The notes under the pieces were generated by a model. It searched no databases, had not been told where the DNA came from, and saw only the letters and a list, made by a program, of their open reading frames with translations. Shown one piece after another: positions 21,801-34,571 of a DNA stretch of 64,000 nucleotides (the stretch's first letter is position 1; each line of letters starts with the position of its first letter). The translations under genes were made by a program, and so were the position numbers. The DNA comes from Branchiostoma belcheri (Eukaryota; Chordata; Leptocardii; Amphioxiformes; Branchiostomatidae). The stretch is from NCBI RefSeq assembly GCF_001625305.1, contig NW_017803909.1, positions 5,283,168 to 5,347,167 on the forward strand, in the 5' to 3' direction.

Positions 21801-24800
21801 TCAGACACAGATAGCCTCAGGTTCCATCCACAACACTGTATCTTACGGGGACAGCATATCTGACAGCTTATCGCGAATCTACTGCTCTATTTCAACATAT
21901 TATGTAATATTCTGTGTGAAACAGTCTTTCAAATCCGAACGCCTCGCCCTGCCGGCTCAAAAGTATCTGAAATAGCATCACACGGGGACGCCCGGGTCAT
22001 GGACTGTGTGTCTTACGGGGGCAACATATCTGACAGATTATCGGGAATCGGAGATATTTGGGATCATACGGAGACGTCAGGGTCACAGATACTGTATCAT
22101 ACGGGTCAGGACATTCGGCAGATTGTCTGATATTGGAGATATAAGTACGTCCGGGTCGGAGTGTCGGTACCTCGGGGGCCAGGGCACTCCACGGAAAAAT
22201 CGATGATGAATGAATCACACGCACTGCCTGACGAAAGTCGCCGTATATCAACTTCAGGATCGCGAACTTGCTCTGAGCACAATCATATATTCTACGTACG
22301 AGTTTGTCAACATGGGTTTCAGTGTATGTACTGCGTGTTCATTTTCAACATGACTGATTGTAAGTGAAAGATAATACATTGTACAATTATTAGTGATTAA
22401 CCCTTAAGAAAGTTCTCAGCATGATGTGATCATTTTGTCGCTAATTTTACCTGTAAGACTAATGATTATGAAGTTTAGGATAAGCCTTATTATGCTGGAT
22501 GTACATACGGTAGACTCCTGACATTATACCATACCATTGTTGTTCGTTTCGCGTTTCAGCCAAACCGTTGTATTGTATTGTAAGATCTGACACACTAAAA
22601 TAAAGGGTTTCCAGATATGTTATATTATCTACACTGGAATTTGCAGGAAGTCTCTGAGGGAAACATGACTATACCGAAACGAGTTGGGAAGTCTAATCAA
22701 GCATTTTAGCATCTTTTAAAATCCATATTTCTGATAAAATCAATGGTATATGCGAAATACTAGTACGCGTATCATATTCCATACAATTGTACTTCTGTCG
22801 ATAACATTTCAATTTATGAGACGAGTGTCGTCCAAAAATTCCGTCAATGCCTCAATCAAGAGTAAAGTACGCTGCAATATCAGCTAAGTGCTTTTCATTA
22901 GGCTTATTGGGTAAATTAATGACCTTATAACTTAAGTTCCACAGAAACTGGTAATGAATCGATACTCAGACCTACTACATGTCCATACGTCCATATCATG
23001 TACCCCAAAAGCCCTGTAGTTACTAGTAGTTTATGTCTTGCAATAGAGTGATCATGAGGAACCTTGTTTGTATATGTATATTAGGCCTCAGAAATGATTT
23101 TATGGATGACATCAGCGCGCGTATTAATTTTCGCCTGATTTTGAAAAAAAAACAGTTGCCCTCTGTCAGTGGTCAACATGCCGAAAATAGGCAAACATGC
23201 CTGTTGCCATTCCGGAATGTGGATGGCAGATAAATATGAAGAGAGGAGACAAGACAAGGCTCTGATCATTGTTTTGTCTTTTACTTTGGTGCAGTGATGC
23301 ATTTCATTCCTTTTATATGTGGTGTTCACTGAATCAAAACCATTTGTACAATATGATTGAAAACTTTTATTCTTCAGTGACAAATGGATGATGTAATAGT
23401 TGGCAGTAAACATAGCACAATATAGGTATCATTTCTTGTTTATCAAGGTTTATGACGTCAAAATTTGAAAATGTAGAAACCTTATTTTTGGGGCCCGCTT
23501 TGTTTTTTTTTTCTCGCCCTATCACATTAGATTTGAAGTCTGCAGAGGATTGTCATCCATAGAATTTACTTGCTGTGGCGTATGAGAGAGATTCTAATCA
23601 AGTGGGCTCTTGTCTCTTGTAAAACGATGTCAACTGTAATTTTTTAAACCGTGTGTCAAGTTCAGCGAGCCTGACCAGTGAATATAGGCCTAGCTGTGCA
23701 AGACGTGTGACTATTGGTTCTCTTTACAATCGTTACCTGAAGCATGTTTTCATACTGCTGTCCAAATTGACAATGACACGTTTTTCAATATGCGATGTCT
23801 GCGTATTTGAGATTCTCCTATTTCTTTACAGGAAAATGTTAATTACCTCCATGAAAAATTGAGGTATTGTTTTTGGCGGGCCTGTCCGTGTGTCTGTCTG
23901 TGTGTCTGTCTGTCTGTCTGTGCGTTTGTGTTTCCGGACATTTCCGGCCAACATAACTTTTGAACCTTTGGATGGGTTGTAATGATATTTGGTATGATAT
24001 TTGATACATGTAATGTTTATAATCTATGGCAGGTTGAATATCACCAGATACCAATTATGCAAATACGGACCTAATTTTTTTAGTAATTGCGCCTAAAAGT
24101 CTTATCAAATTCTCTCGGTATAACTTGTTAGTCTGGGACGGCGCCTACACTCAGGATAAATCTTTACCGAACTTCTTTTTTACGAAGGGAGACAGGGAGG
24201 CCTGAAAAGGTGTTATAACGGTCGAATCTCTATCCATGTTCGCGCCCAGGATGTAAGGACATGACCCTGCCAAGTACACTGAGCCTGTCGGTTGTACAAC
24301 AGACGCACTGGGGACAGTCTTCTGACCCGGGGTTACCTCTACCTGACGCGGACCTCCATATATGGCGTGGAACAGGAGGAGAGACTGAGTGTTCGATCAC
24401 TCATGTGGAGATTCTGTGGAGATTCAATCATCGAGAAAGTCGTGGGAGCTTATAGCGTTAGAAGCATGCTCGGAGAAGCATGAATATTGAGTTTAGCAAG
24501 AACACAGAGAGCGCAATTTCAAGTGAGATCTATATGATTATCGTAACGCAACTTTGACCTCGCCATTCACAAAGCTTCCTTCATACATGATTTAGTTCCT
24601 TTCTTGAAACCGTAATGTAATCCTAGAGTTGATAGAATTAGATATTGCAGACATTACGTACAATCAGCGCTTTTTTCATCTCTTTCCATCATGTTTTTCA
24701 TTTTAGAAAAATCTCATCTGTCTATTCCTATTCATATAAAGAAGCGTACATAGTACATACCGCTTCCGTCTTGTCCACCTGTCGGAGAAAATCTATAACG

Positions 24801-25366
24801 GAGTCCAGCCGAACGTAAGCCTGGTCATCCGTCACTAGGAACCAGTCAAAGTCGTCTTCCCGCCACTTACACAAGTACCGCAGTATCGGCACATCTACAA
24901 GTGTGGACTCATCACTCAGGACGACTGCCGCTGGCAGCCCAAGCCCATGTCGGCGCCTCTGCTTGCCGGTTGTCGTCTGTTCGGCTGATTTCGGGAGGAA
25001 AAATTCCACAGACGCCTGCTCACGGTTCTGTCTGGCCCAGGTGCTGTGCGCGGCTGACGCGAACGTGGGCAGTCTGTTCCGCGAGGTCATGACGGAGACG
25101 TGTAGCGGGTACCTGACTTTGCACTTGAGATCCGGCGCATCTCGTAGAACCTGTACCGTGAACTCGCCGTCTTCGCGCCGGGTCTTGCCGTGCCTCCCGC
25201 CCGTGTACTCCCGGGGGTTAGACTTCTTGAAGAATCGAAGCTGTAGCCCCACTAGGAGTGTTAGAACGACACCGAACGTTGCAAAATGGCGGACGGAACG
25301 GCTGACGTACCATCGCCGTACCCGCCTGCTGGGACAGACCACGCCGCCGGCCACCTCCACCACCAT
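18822..25366 (-). CDS. Chondroitin-synthase-related protein, Fringe-like half only (paralogue A)
   Basis: Exons 25366-24761, 21625-21487, 20225-20113 and 19019-18822 join in phase to 351 aa. I chose the ATG at 25366 because it has a perfect GCCACCATGG context. A signal anchor lies at about 29-46 (type II Golgi topology). The Fringe-like domain shows PLHVSVMTSR, STWARQNRE, SVEFF, DWFLVTDDQAY (174-184) and FLRQ. Exons 3-4 show QCLSSYTVTMC, YSHLFYED, VTKALTLSP and YRLHQHF. These align in order with CHSY/CHPF N-terminal halves (WF..DDD.Y, RC...GVQC, QLFYE, HQAITLHP, YRLHSY). The family's C-terminal transferase domain is absent: a stop follows about seven codons after YRLH. The family's LFLGQTG-to-GGPG segment (about 37 aa) is not found between exons 1 and 2. 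Catalytic activity is uncertain. Confidence 0.75.
20290..20311 (+). repeat. (ATC)n microsatellite
   Basis: Seven perfect ATC units, in the intron just upstream of paralogue A exon 3. Confidence 0.9.
21881..22165. repeat. Degenerate repeat cluster including a copy of an exon boundary
   Basis: 21881-21940 matches 17640-17707. 21941-21999 duplicates 21599-21651, the acceptor and first bases of paralogue A exon 2 ('ctgccggctcaaaagta', 'cacggggacgcccgggtca'). Units resembling 'cttacgggg.ca.catatctgacag' recur at about 21840, 22012 and 22090. Confidence 0.55.
23084..23580. mobile_element. MITE, same subfamily as 15674-16170
   Basis: Starts GGCCTCAG with inner ATGGATGACATCAGCGCGCG. It ends TGTCATCCATAGAATTTACT then TGCTGTGGCG. 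The interior shares 'tggtcaacatgccgaaaa' and 'tcaaaatttgaaaatg' with 15674-16170. It lies in intron 1 of paralogue A. No transposase frame. Confidence 0.65.
23885..23931 (+). repeat. (TGTC)n-rich microsatellite
   Basis: Imperfect TGTC/TGTG repeats in intron 1 of paralogue A. Confidence 0.85.
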
Positions 25367-25662
25367 GGTGGCGCAACTCTCTGGCACGTTTTACTACGAG
25401 GAAGCCAATAGAAATGATGTGCGACGTTTTGATACGTACAGTGCCTCTGTCTACCTTGTGACCGCAGACATTTATTGATCAGCGGTATTAGAAAATGCTT
25501 TTAGCGCGTATTTTCTGCCGTGAGGAACATAAACGTCAAGTTTAATGGCTAGGTACCCGAAATAGACGCCGGTTATTCAGTGACTTGCCGTGGGGCGAAA
25601 CAGATGTTTACAGTTTACATCAATCTTATCGACAGGAACAATGTGGGGGTGAAACAAGCTTA

Positions 25663-26723
25663 GGGACTGTACGATATTTACCGGGGAGGGGGGGCCGGTC
25701 GTCCGGGGGTAGCGTAAAAAAATTTTTCCTAGGCCCTCCCCCCAGGTCAAAAAAATTTTCCTAGGCCTCCCCGGCTCAAAAATTTTCCTAGGCCTCCCCG
25801 GCGTGAATTCATAGAGAGTGAAATTTCGTATGGGATGACGAGATTTTGATTGAAAATTTTCCCGCATGAAGCGCCGAAGGCGCGAGCTATCGCGCCGCAG
25901 GCGNNNNNNNNNNNNNNNNNNNNCAAATTTCGCTGGTACGTCTAACTATAAATTAAAGTCAGTAACGTTGCGGTCAGTCAGTGTAATCGAAATAATCCTC
26001 TATCTAGCCTACCTTTCGTCCGCGTCTTCCGCGTCAATTTTATTACAAACGGGGAAACAATATTGCCAAGTTACGTGTTGTTTTCAATTAACTTTGGAGG
26101 GACATAGATATAAATGTTAAAATAGTCCTTGGTTTAATAAAAATACCAAATTAATCCGTCGACATCCGACATCCACGCCGAGAAGTTCGAGCGAGCTGCG
26201 AGGCGGGACCAGCGGGGCCTTTGCCGACGCACGCACGCACACCACTGGGAAGGGTGCGTTGAACGGCGAAAATTAATTTTCAAAATCTTCAGACAAGCCT
26301 TCCCTACATTTTTGATCGGTATCGTTTCGATTGCCGCGATTTACGCGATTTTAATCCGTGTAATTTGGCTGTGTAGTCCAGTTTCGCCGATTCTGGCGAA
26401 GATGCAAGATTTTGAAGGGGACTGTGGGAGATTTGGGCGAATACATTATGATAATAGGGATGGATATTATTGGAACGTAAAATTTTGCCGATTCTAATGA
26501 CCTGCAAATCGCTACGATATGTATGGACAGACGTTTAATCATGTTTTGAACGTGTATAAAAACGTTGTAGAGTTAAAGGGACCTTGGAAAAAAATTTTAC
26601 CCAGGCCCTCCCCCAAATTTAAATATTTTTTCCTTGGCCCTCCCCCCGGCTCAAAATTTTTTTCCTAGGCCCTCCCCCCTCAGACGACCGGCCCTCCCCC
26701 CCCGGTAAATATCGTACAGTCCC
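25663..26723. mobile_element. PIF/Harbinger-like non-autonomous element, 1061 bp, TTA duplication
   Basis: Left end GGGACTGTACGATATTTACC and right end its complement GGTAAATATCGTACAGTCCC. The inverted similarity continues for over 100 bp through repeated 'aaaattttcctaggcc(c)tcccc' blocks. Direct TTA flanks at 25660-25662 and 26724-26726. The interior has no transposase-like frame and includes the 20-N assembly gap. Confidence 0.8.
25904..25923. other. Assembly gap (20 Ns)
   Basis: Twenty consecutive N inside the element above, next to a palindromic 'gcgccgaaggcgcgagctat' stretch. The true gap length is unknown. Confidence 1.
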
Positions 26724-28510
26724 TTACTGCTTTTAGATTATTGGAACCTGCGCCACGAGGGAGATTGGAGTAGATGAGATTTAGGTGGGGCCGTGATCCC
26801 TGTTGTCCATTTGACTGGCATCAACCACATAGCGACCCCTAGCGAGCTTTGTCAGGTATTACAAGAAAAATCTGTAGACTAGATATCCTGTAACTGTTGT
26901 GATGATGAACGAGATATCTCATTCATATGCCCAAATGCGCGGTAAAAGCTCTCAAATGCTGCTACGGTTTGTAAAGATTATTGGACCAGACTGTAGACAG
27001 TAAATTTCTCGTTCCCTTTTAGTCTCACTGTGTGCGTCGAATGTTACGAAACGTTAAGTATCGCAAGTGATAATAATTGTATATTAAAGACGTCAACACA
27101 ATAGGGATACATATCAAAGACACGGTTTACATGTCATCCTACAAAACAGTTTAAAGCAAAAAATTGAAGAAATTAAGTTTTTGTATGTATGTAGAAAATC
27201 AAAATACAGACAGGTCCAGAACTAAATTGACTTGTAAACAAACACTATGTGTTCTCCCATACGCTTCTGACATTGATATCACACTGAATTGGAGATTGGT
27301 TCTTCCAGACATCATTTCGAAGATCTGTGGTTAATTGATGTTTCAAGAGAGTATCTGTAACAAACGTTACCACAATTTTGGATTGATGGCTAACTCACTT
27401 CTACCAAATAAATACTAGTCATGAGCGTGGTCGGCAAACGTGTGTTTAGATAGAAGAGAAGAGAAGACAAAGCAGAACGAGTAAGTAACTAATCAATGCC
27501 GCTTTCAGGTGTCAAAAAAATGTGGATTCACACTACCATTTGCCTGAGCGCTACCTGCCGGTATGAAATAAAAGTGCAGCAAACTTACCCGGACTGCAGG
27601 TCATATAGCTATCAGCGGAACATGTAGACATGATTCAATCCAATCCTTGAAATAATCGTAAAATTAACTATCAAGAAAAAAAAAGATAATCACAATCCAT
27701 CCAGCGGTTCATATGCATGAGATCATTAGCCGGAAAGACAAAAAATTTAAACAACCCTGCAGGTCCATAGCAAACAGCTAGGGGGGCCAAATTTACACCA
27801 GTAAAGCCTTATCTGACACCTTAATGTCACGTCCATAGACCGTCCAGCGCCAAAGACATTTTATATTTTTAAAAATTCCTACTGCAGTACTAAGGCCAAT
27901 CACCAGGGGCCCAAAGCAGACCAACACACTCCTCTATACCCCATCTACCCACCTGCCAAATATCATCGCATTCCGTCTGACATATCTTGAAATACACACG
28001 TACCAAAACATCATCCAGACTGAAAACAATACCCCTATCCCGAAGCGGGAGTGGCAAACTGTTTTATCTCCAGCAGCCAAACTCCCCTGGCATGTTATAT
28101 CTCTATTTGACCGATTTCTACTCTTTCCAGCCGCCTCCCGAAGCCTGGTAGAGGCTAATGGAGCGTAACAAACCTTGTGGCATTCAGAGAACCAGAGAAC
28201 TCAGATTCATGCCGCAGCACGGGTGTACCCTTTTAATTTGCAGCGCGGCTCGGGTAGGTTAATCCCCGTCCTTCCGAGGGTTAATCCGGGATGTGCGGGT
28301 TTATCGGCACCAGGTGCGGGACCGCACGGTCCCGACATGCACCTGTCACTGCCTGCTCGGGACCCCGGCATGTCGGGAGGGAGAGGGATGGCTCGGGCAG
28401 GGCTTTTCTGGACCAATGCCATCTATCCAGGTCTAAATCACCGCTCAAAAAAATCACCCCAGCTTAGAAGGGTCGCCGACTGGATGAGCGGACGTGTTTT
28501 CTGTAGCACG

Positions 28511-28690
28511 TCGTGGGGTCGTGTGGCGTAACGGCAGAGCGTTCGGCTCGGAAACAAGAGGGGTTCGAACCCTGACATGTCACTGATCTTGTGTCCTTGG
28601 GAATGGCACTTTACGCGATCACTAAAATACGACTTTCTTGAATGGAGGCCTGGCGAACCCCATCTCGTATTAGCCACTAGGCAGCAAAAT
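28511..28690 (+). mobile_element. tRNA-derived SINE, copy 1
   Basis: The head has a tRNA-like A box (GTGTGGCGTAACGGCAGAGC) and B box (GGTTCGAACCC). The body reads 'cactgatcttgtgtccttgg'. Related copies occur at 31487, 31793, 39588 and 58652. Confidence 0.7.
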
Positions 28691-29310
28691 CTTCAGCTAG
28701 TAAAAGGCGGCTGCCTCAAAATGAAAGAATAAGAAGTCTCTGGTTTTCTGTCAGGCCGATGCGAGAGGGTCCTGGCAGGAGACAGACGAGGGGCTTTGAT
28801 ATCTCAGCTGACGCATGACACAGCGTAATTAAAGTTTTTGTCCTGTGCCTTCGAGACTGTACCAAACAATAAACTGACCAGAGGCTTTGTCAGGTCCTTG
28901 GTCAGTTATGGATGGGGTACAACACCAGGGCCAACTTGTCACTGGGAAAGGGCATTTCTGTTAGGTGCCAAATGCCCCCTCAGCTAGCCTGATATATTAA
29001 TTTTCATGAAATTGGTTTGGTTTGGTCTATTTCGATCTCCATTAGTGAATACATCCACTAATCTTCCTGGAGTCCATTTAAAATACAATGTAATACAAAA
29101 TATAATGTACAACGCAATATAACGGAATCATACAACAGAATTAACAGACTATGATAAATTGAACTGAAAAACGTATCAATAATCAAAATAATAGAAATCA
29201 ACTGTACAACAGGTAATACAACCAAATATCTATTTGATTAACAGAAATTAATGACGCAACTACAAAAATGAAAAGTGGACGCAAACACAGGACAGACTGA
29301 CTGCGTATAC

Positions 29311-29509
29311 ATTTACGGATTTGTAAAGGAAGCGTAAAGGTATGAATTATATTTACGTCGTACTTAAGCGCACTGAAAGGTGACGGAAAGGCGGATTTGC
29401 CTTTCAGTGCCCTTTACGAAGTCGTAAAGTCTACTGAAATATTTTCCCACCTTTGATAATCCTTTACATATTGCGGAAAGTTTGCTTAAATATCGGATTT
29501 CGTGCTGTG
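29311..29509. repeat. GTAAAG-rich dispersed repeat, copy 1
   Basis: Matches 40172-40374 across about 200 bp at clearly high identity ('tttacggatttgtaaaggaa', 'gtaaagtctactgaaatatt', 'gcggaaagtttgcttaaata'). It is dense in GTAAAG/CTTTAC on both strands. I see no terminal repeats or coding frame shared by both copies. Confidence 0.7.
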
Positions 29510-30629
29510 CGTGTAACCCTGATTCAGTAAACAGCCTGTGTGACAAAAAAAAATCAACTGTAGTTTGTGGACTGCGTGGCATGGCAGTGTTTATATCTCA
29601 CAGTTACCTCATGGCGACACTAAAACAGATTTCAATCAAAAACGTCCGTGCTAAATTCTGAGCCCAAAACTTATGTCCGGGCTTTAGAAGCAAATTGAAC
29701 GGACTTAGATCTAGAGCTCGATGATATTTATTGTACTAGAGGTTGGAAGGCCTTTAGGATGATCGTAATTTTTCAAAGAATCGGACGCCATGCATAGGTC
29801 GATGTAGAGACACCATGTGAGGGGATTTGGCCAGAGTGGCTAAAGCTGTCGTAAAATCACGTGCATCAAGCTTCATGACTGCTGATGTATTGGATCTATA
29901 ATTGCTTTTTGATCATTAGCATCTAGCTTCAAGGATGGCTAAAATAAAAAGCATGTACATCAGAACTGTGTTGAAGGTTGTTGTTGCTACTCATATGGAA
30001 CCTGCAAACAGACTCTAGTCGCTTGTAAGGTAAGTAGCAGCTTGATTGCACTTTCTAAAAACAGTTCAACTTTATATTACAGCAAATGTCATCTCTCATT
30101 TATGATAACGAATCATAAATGGCGTTTGTAGATAGCAAGTACGTATATCTACTGTTTGACACAAACCAATATGTGCCAAAATTAAGTTACATAGAGTTAA
30201 GAGCAGCATTTAGAAAACCGTTGTGGTATTAAACAACCCCATCTTGTCCCAAAGTGCTACTACGTAAGTTTATATCGTCCTTATGATGAAGGTGTTCTGC
30301 CAGAACGTTTTAAAATGCCTCTAGAAGTACCAAAAATATGATGCATTCTCCACCTTGTGACAGGTAGGATCTTCCAACAAACCTAATGCAGGAACACATT
30401 TCTCTTCTGCTGCAGTGCCAAATTGGCGTATGGATCATACATTAGATTTATCCATGTGACCTTTCATCGACAGAACCTGTATTACATCTTATATCGTAGT
30501 ATCTGTTTCCTTGTATATTTGTGGAGGCGTGTGCTGTTCATCAAGCCGCGGCTGATAATGGATGTGTTCCCGCAGAGGCTGTGACGTGTGTACCCTTGTC
30601 CTTCAAAGTCACTGGTGGAGAACACCTAG

Positions 30630-30901
30630 GGCCTAGGAAAAAATGTTGTGTTTCCTGTTTCAGTCCAACGTATATAATACAGTCTAACAAAGTAAAACTT
30701 GCATGAGGACACTTGTATTTTCAATGCCAATGTTTGAAAACTGATTGTACAACATTTCATTACTCAGGTGTCAGATCATGGAACTAGAAAAGGTCGATCA
30801 TATTAACAAAATTAATTATGTCCCTTGCATGCAGGGATCCTCCCGCAAAAAGGCTAGGGTCGGTCGGGAAACAGGAAACACAACATTTCTTCCTAGGCCT
30901 A
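30630..30901. mobile_element. Inverted-repeat element, ~272 bp
   Basis: Left end 'gcctaggaaaaaatgttgtg' then 'tttcctgtttc'. Right end 'gaaacaggaaacacaacatt' then 'tcttcctaggcc'. The inverted repeats are about 32 bp. A partial copy sits in KARS1 intron 7 (4484-4780). No ORF and no clear target duplication. Confidence 0.6.
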
Positions 30902-31000
30902 GCCTCCCGCTTAGAACGTCTGGGTGTCACGGTCGGCGGGTTTGTCATGTGGCGTTTTTTCCTGGACTGAATCAAGCTGTCATTGATTTGTTGAAAACCA

Positions 31001-31372
31001 CTTGACTCAACTTCATCGATCTATGATTGGGTCATGAGCAAAATGACAGACTGTATCGTACGTGAACTTGGTCCGAGTGGGGGAAGTGTGGCATGGAAGA
31101 GCAGAACACCTAGCCTAGCTTTTTTCGGGGGACTGAAACGCACTGTAATTGATTTTTTGAAAACCACTTGACTCAACTTCATCGATCTATGATTGGGTCA
31201 TGAGCAAAATGACAGACTGTATCGTACGTGAACTTGGTCCGAAAGGGGGAGATGTAGCATAGCATTCTCATCTCTGCTACATCCACTTGATTCAGCTGCA
31301 TCAATTTATGATGGGGTCATGAGCAAAATGACAGATTCTACCGTACGTGAACTTGGTCCGAATGGGGGAATT
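31001..31372 (+). repeat. Tandem triplication, ~120-165 bp units
   Basis: 'tgattgggtcatgagcaaaa' followed by 'tgacaga' and 'cgtacgtgaacttggtccga' occurs three times (about 31001, 31167 and 31280). The third unit is the most diverged. Confidence 0.75.
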
Positions 31373-31486
31373 GTAGCAAGACATTCTCATCTCTGCTGTA
31401 TACATCTATTAAACAGTTGCTTGTGACTTCTGGGTTGGCGTATCTGCCTGGCCATTTTATGCATTCCATCATGACGGCACACTCAA

Positions 31487-31668
31487 CTTATATTGATACC
31501 GCCACCAACACAGGGGACAATACAATAATCATTTTAACCTGAGCGAATTGAGGAAAGGCCTTTCCCAAGGGCACAAGCTTAAGATCGGTGGCATGTCAGG
31601 ACTCTAACCCGGGACCTCTTGGTTCCGATTCGAGCACTCTGCCGCTACGCAGCATAAGACCCCACCAT
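31487..31668 (-). mobile_element. tRNA-derived SINE, copy 2
   Basis: On the minus strand: TAGCGGCAGAGTGCTCG, then a B-box-like GGGTTAGAGTCC, 'ccaccgatctt', 'tgcccttgggaaaggcc' and a tail 'cctgtgttggtggc'. The tail and body are duplicated at 31793-31872 together with the flanking 'ggtctgcacagcaggctagt'. Confidence 0.7.
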
Positions 31669-31792
31669 GCCTGACAATTTAAAGATCAGAAAACAGCACA
31701 AATACACCCAAAAGTAAGAGAAAACCTCTAGCAAAGCGGAATTCGGTCTGCACAGCAGGCTAGTAGAGAACACGGCACAATCGCTGGGAACC

Positions 31793-31980
31793 AACACAGG
31801 GGACAATACAATACTCATTTTCACCTGAGCGAAGTAAGGAAAGGCCTTTCCCAAGGGCACAAGATCGGTGGCCATTTAAAGATCATAAAACAGCAAAATA
31901 CACCCCAAAGTCACAGAAAACCTCAAGCCAAGTAGAAGGTCTGCACAGCAGGCTAGTAGTAACACGGCACAGTCGCTGAG
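31793..31980 (-). repeat. Tandem partial duplicate of SINE copy 2 and its flank
   Basis: Repeats 'aacacaggggacaatacaat', 'ggaaaggcctttcccaaggg' and 'ggtctgcacagcaggctagt' from 31503-31790, without the tRNA-like head. Confidence 0.65.
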
Positions 31981-34305
31981 CGCTGATGTATGAAAGACGA
32001 GGGCTCAGCTGGCATTTACCATGTAATCATCTATCACTCCGATACAGGGTGCCAACAGTTTTAATTACTGAAGCAAGCCGGAGTGGGGCGTCATTCATCA
32101 CCATTGTCAAGGTGAAGGAGCACCTGTCCCAGACACACACACCTTGTCATCGGTTTATAGATGCGGCAGAGGTGAAGATGTCAGGACACGCTCCATCCAT
32201 AAAAACAAACACTCTCCAATTAACTCATGGTGGTAAACCTTTTGGATATACATCTGTAGAAATTCATGACCTCTGACCTCTCAGACACCTAGTGCATTAT
32301 TTTTTTTGTACTTTTATGATGTAATATTGTTATTAATTGATGTTATTAATTGATGCTATGTGTATGTTACAGTCCAAAACCTAGCGAATAACAATTCAGG
32401 CTAACATTTTTATGTGGTATTGTTTAATGAGGTTATTGATTGATGTTAAATGTACAATAACCTTTATGACGATTATTCTATTATTAGTATTGTTATTATG
32501 GCGAATGTAAATAGTTGCTATAATGTTTGTATTTTACAATGCATGTAAGAGGACTCCAGAATGAGTAGTGGTGTATTGACAGCTAATTGGAGGTTCCTAA
32601 AACAAACAAACAAACAAACAAACAATCAATTCAGTCCAAGTCCAGTTAAGTAGTCCAGTCAATGTCAATCGCGCGGTTCCGACAAGTCAACTACACTTCC
32701 TTCTCATAACGTTACATTAAACGATAAAACTTTTTAAAGAGTTGTTTTAAAAACTTTGATAATGGAAGACGCCTGACAGAGAAGGGCAAGAGGTGAGTGA
32801 TATTATCGAATCCAGTGACCGATATGTCTTCAGCTTGAGAAAATGTATCAATACCTCTTCTTCTGAATATAGCAAGGGCTGGAGGATTTTGGTATCCCCC
32901 TTCCAAGGACCCCCATAAAGATAAAACTTTGTGATACGTTGAAAACAAACACAGAGTTTTTTTATGGCTTCACCACTATGGTGAAGATATTTTATTTTTC
33001 CTCATGTTTCTTATTCTCCTCCTGCCATTTCTTTAAATTGATTCAGCTCCTTCAGTTTTCCCTTGTGTTTCTCCTCCTTTCCCTGCCATGTCGTAAACTG
33101 TGGTGAAGCCATCCGCTACATTTGCTCCAAAGCAAATGTCGCCCTTCCTAGTTTCATATTGTTTTGGCTTTGCCTCAAAACCTTCTGTCATGTATGAAAG
33201 TCACGTTTCATGTCACGTCTAGCGTATATCCATATCCAACAGGCGATCCGACAGATTGCTGTAGAACGTAACAGGTACCCGCTGCCACGCTCTCTTGATT
33301 GCGTTACTGAGTAATGGGGCACACAAGACAAAATGTAGATCATTAATCATAGCAATCCTTCATTCAATTATACCGCGGGCTTAGCATAAAGTCAAACTAT
33401 AAGTTACAAACGCTGTGAATATACCGCGTGCCATTTCAAAAAGCGTGTAGAAGTAGTAATTCATGCTGTGTGACTAACCGGGGGAAATGTTATGAGAATA
33501 CGTGATGTGAGACACGTTAATCTGGAGATTTACGTGTGATTGAGGCGCGGTGCGTTTTTGTATCGATTGTGGTGCGGTGTGACGTACTTTTCTGGGGTAC
33601 TGTCACGTCTGTCACCCCCACGATACTGGTACACCCGTCATTCATAGAAATCCTCTTTCCCTGAAACATCTGTAACGTTAGTTCGTATCTGCCATGGCCA
33701 AGTTCAAGGTCGGGGTTACTTTGCCTCATGTCATTCTTCTCTTTTGGTGAGGCAGTATGGCATTACATGTACATAGTAGTATATGGAAACGTAGTATTAA
33801 CTTGCTTAGCGATGTTAAAATGACAAAAATGATTTTTTTATTCGTCATCATGAACAGGATTGTTATATATAGACTGGTTAAGGATAGGTTAAGTAATAGT
33901 TACAGGTTGTAAGTATCCTGAGTGTTATAATAAGTGTACATACGTCTAATGTGTTAATAAGTTTGTAATTGTAGTTGTTAATGTGTCAATCCTGGATTGT
34001 ATCTAAACAAATAAACAAACAAATAAACAAACAAAACAGGATTAACTTTTTGTTGCTAGGTATCCCATGAAACACTAATATTGATAAAGGGTTTTGACGC
34101 AGAAAAAAATCTATTCATGTGAACTAAAACAAAATAGCTCCCCCCGTGCCGTGGTTCTTCTCTGGGGATGATCGTCAATTCCTCTCGGTATTCACTAATA
34201 GCTCAGTATCACGTAATAAACTTGTGTCTCGTCACCTATACAAGGGCAGGACTGTCTACATCACCTCTGTTTTATGTTTTCATAGTTCAAAACACAACCT
34301 ATCAA

Positions 34306-34571
34306 ACTAGAAAGGTAATATTTGCAAAGCAAAAGCATAATGTTTACGCATATGGTCTGCTCTGTTAATTCTTTCTCAAACACATTGGCATATATGGTCA
34401 GACAGGAGTCTAAATCCCTCCTGCTATAAAATTACAACATGATGCAACCCATGGCCAACACTAGTTACCATGGTGACAGACGCCTGGTTCAGGTCATTGA
34501 CCTTATTTGTTTGGAGAAGAAGAAGAGGAAGAAACTGAGCAAAAACAGTATTTTGTCCTTCGGTAAACATA
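34306..34571 (+). repeat. R260 family, copy 3
   Basis: Full-length copy: 'aactagaaaggtaatatttg' at the start and 'ccttcggtaaacataa' at the end. Confidence 0.75.

Noticed and set aside
24080-24300. Minus-strand frame SVYLAGSCPYILGANMD in paralogue A intron 1
   Set aside because: Short, weak splice sites, no FC.GG motif and no counterpart in paralogue B.
26304-26542. Small ORFs inside the 25663-26723 element as transposase remnants
   Set aside because: No DDE, MYB or other recognisable motif; they follow the biased base composition.
28511-28690. tRNA gene (also 31487, 39588, 58652)
   Set aside because: A and B boxes are present, but the cloverleaf is imperfect and the sequence continues into a shared body and tail. 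These are SINE heads.
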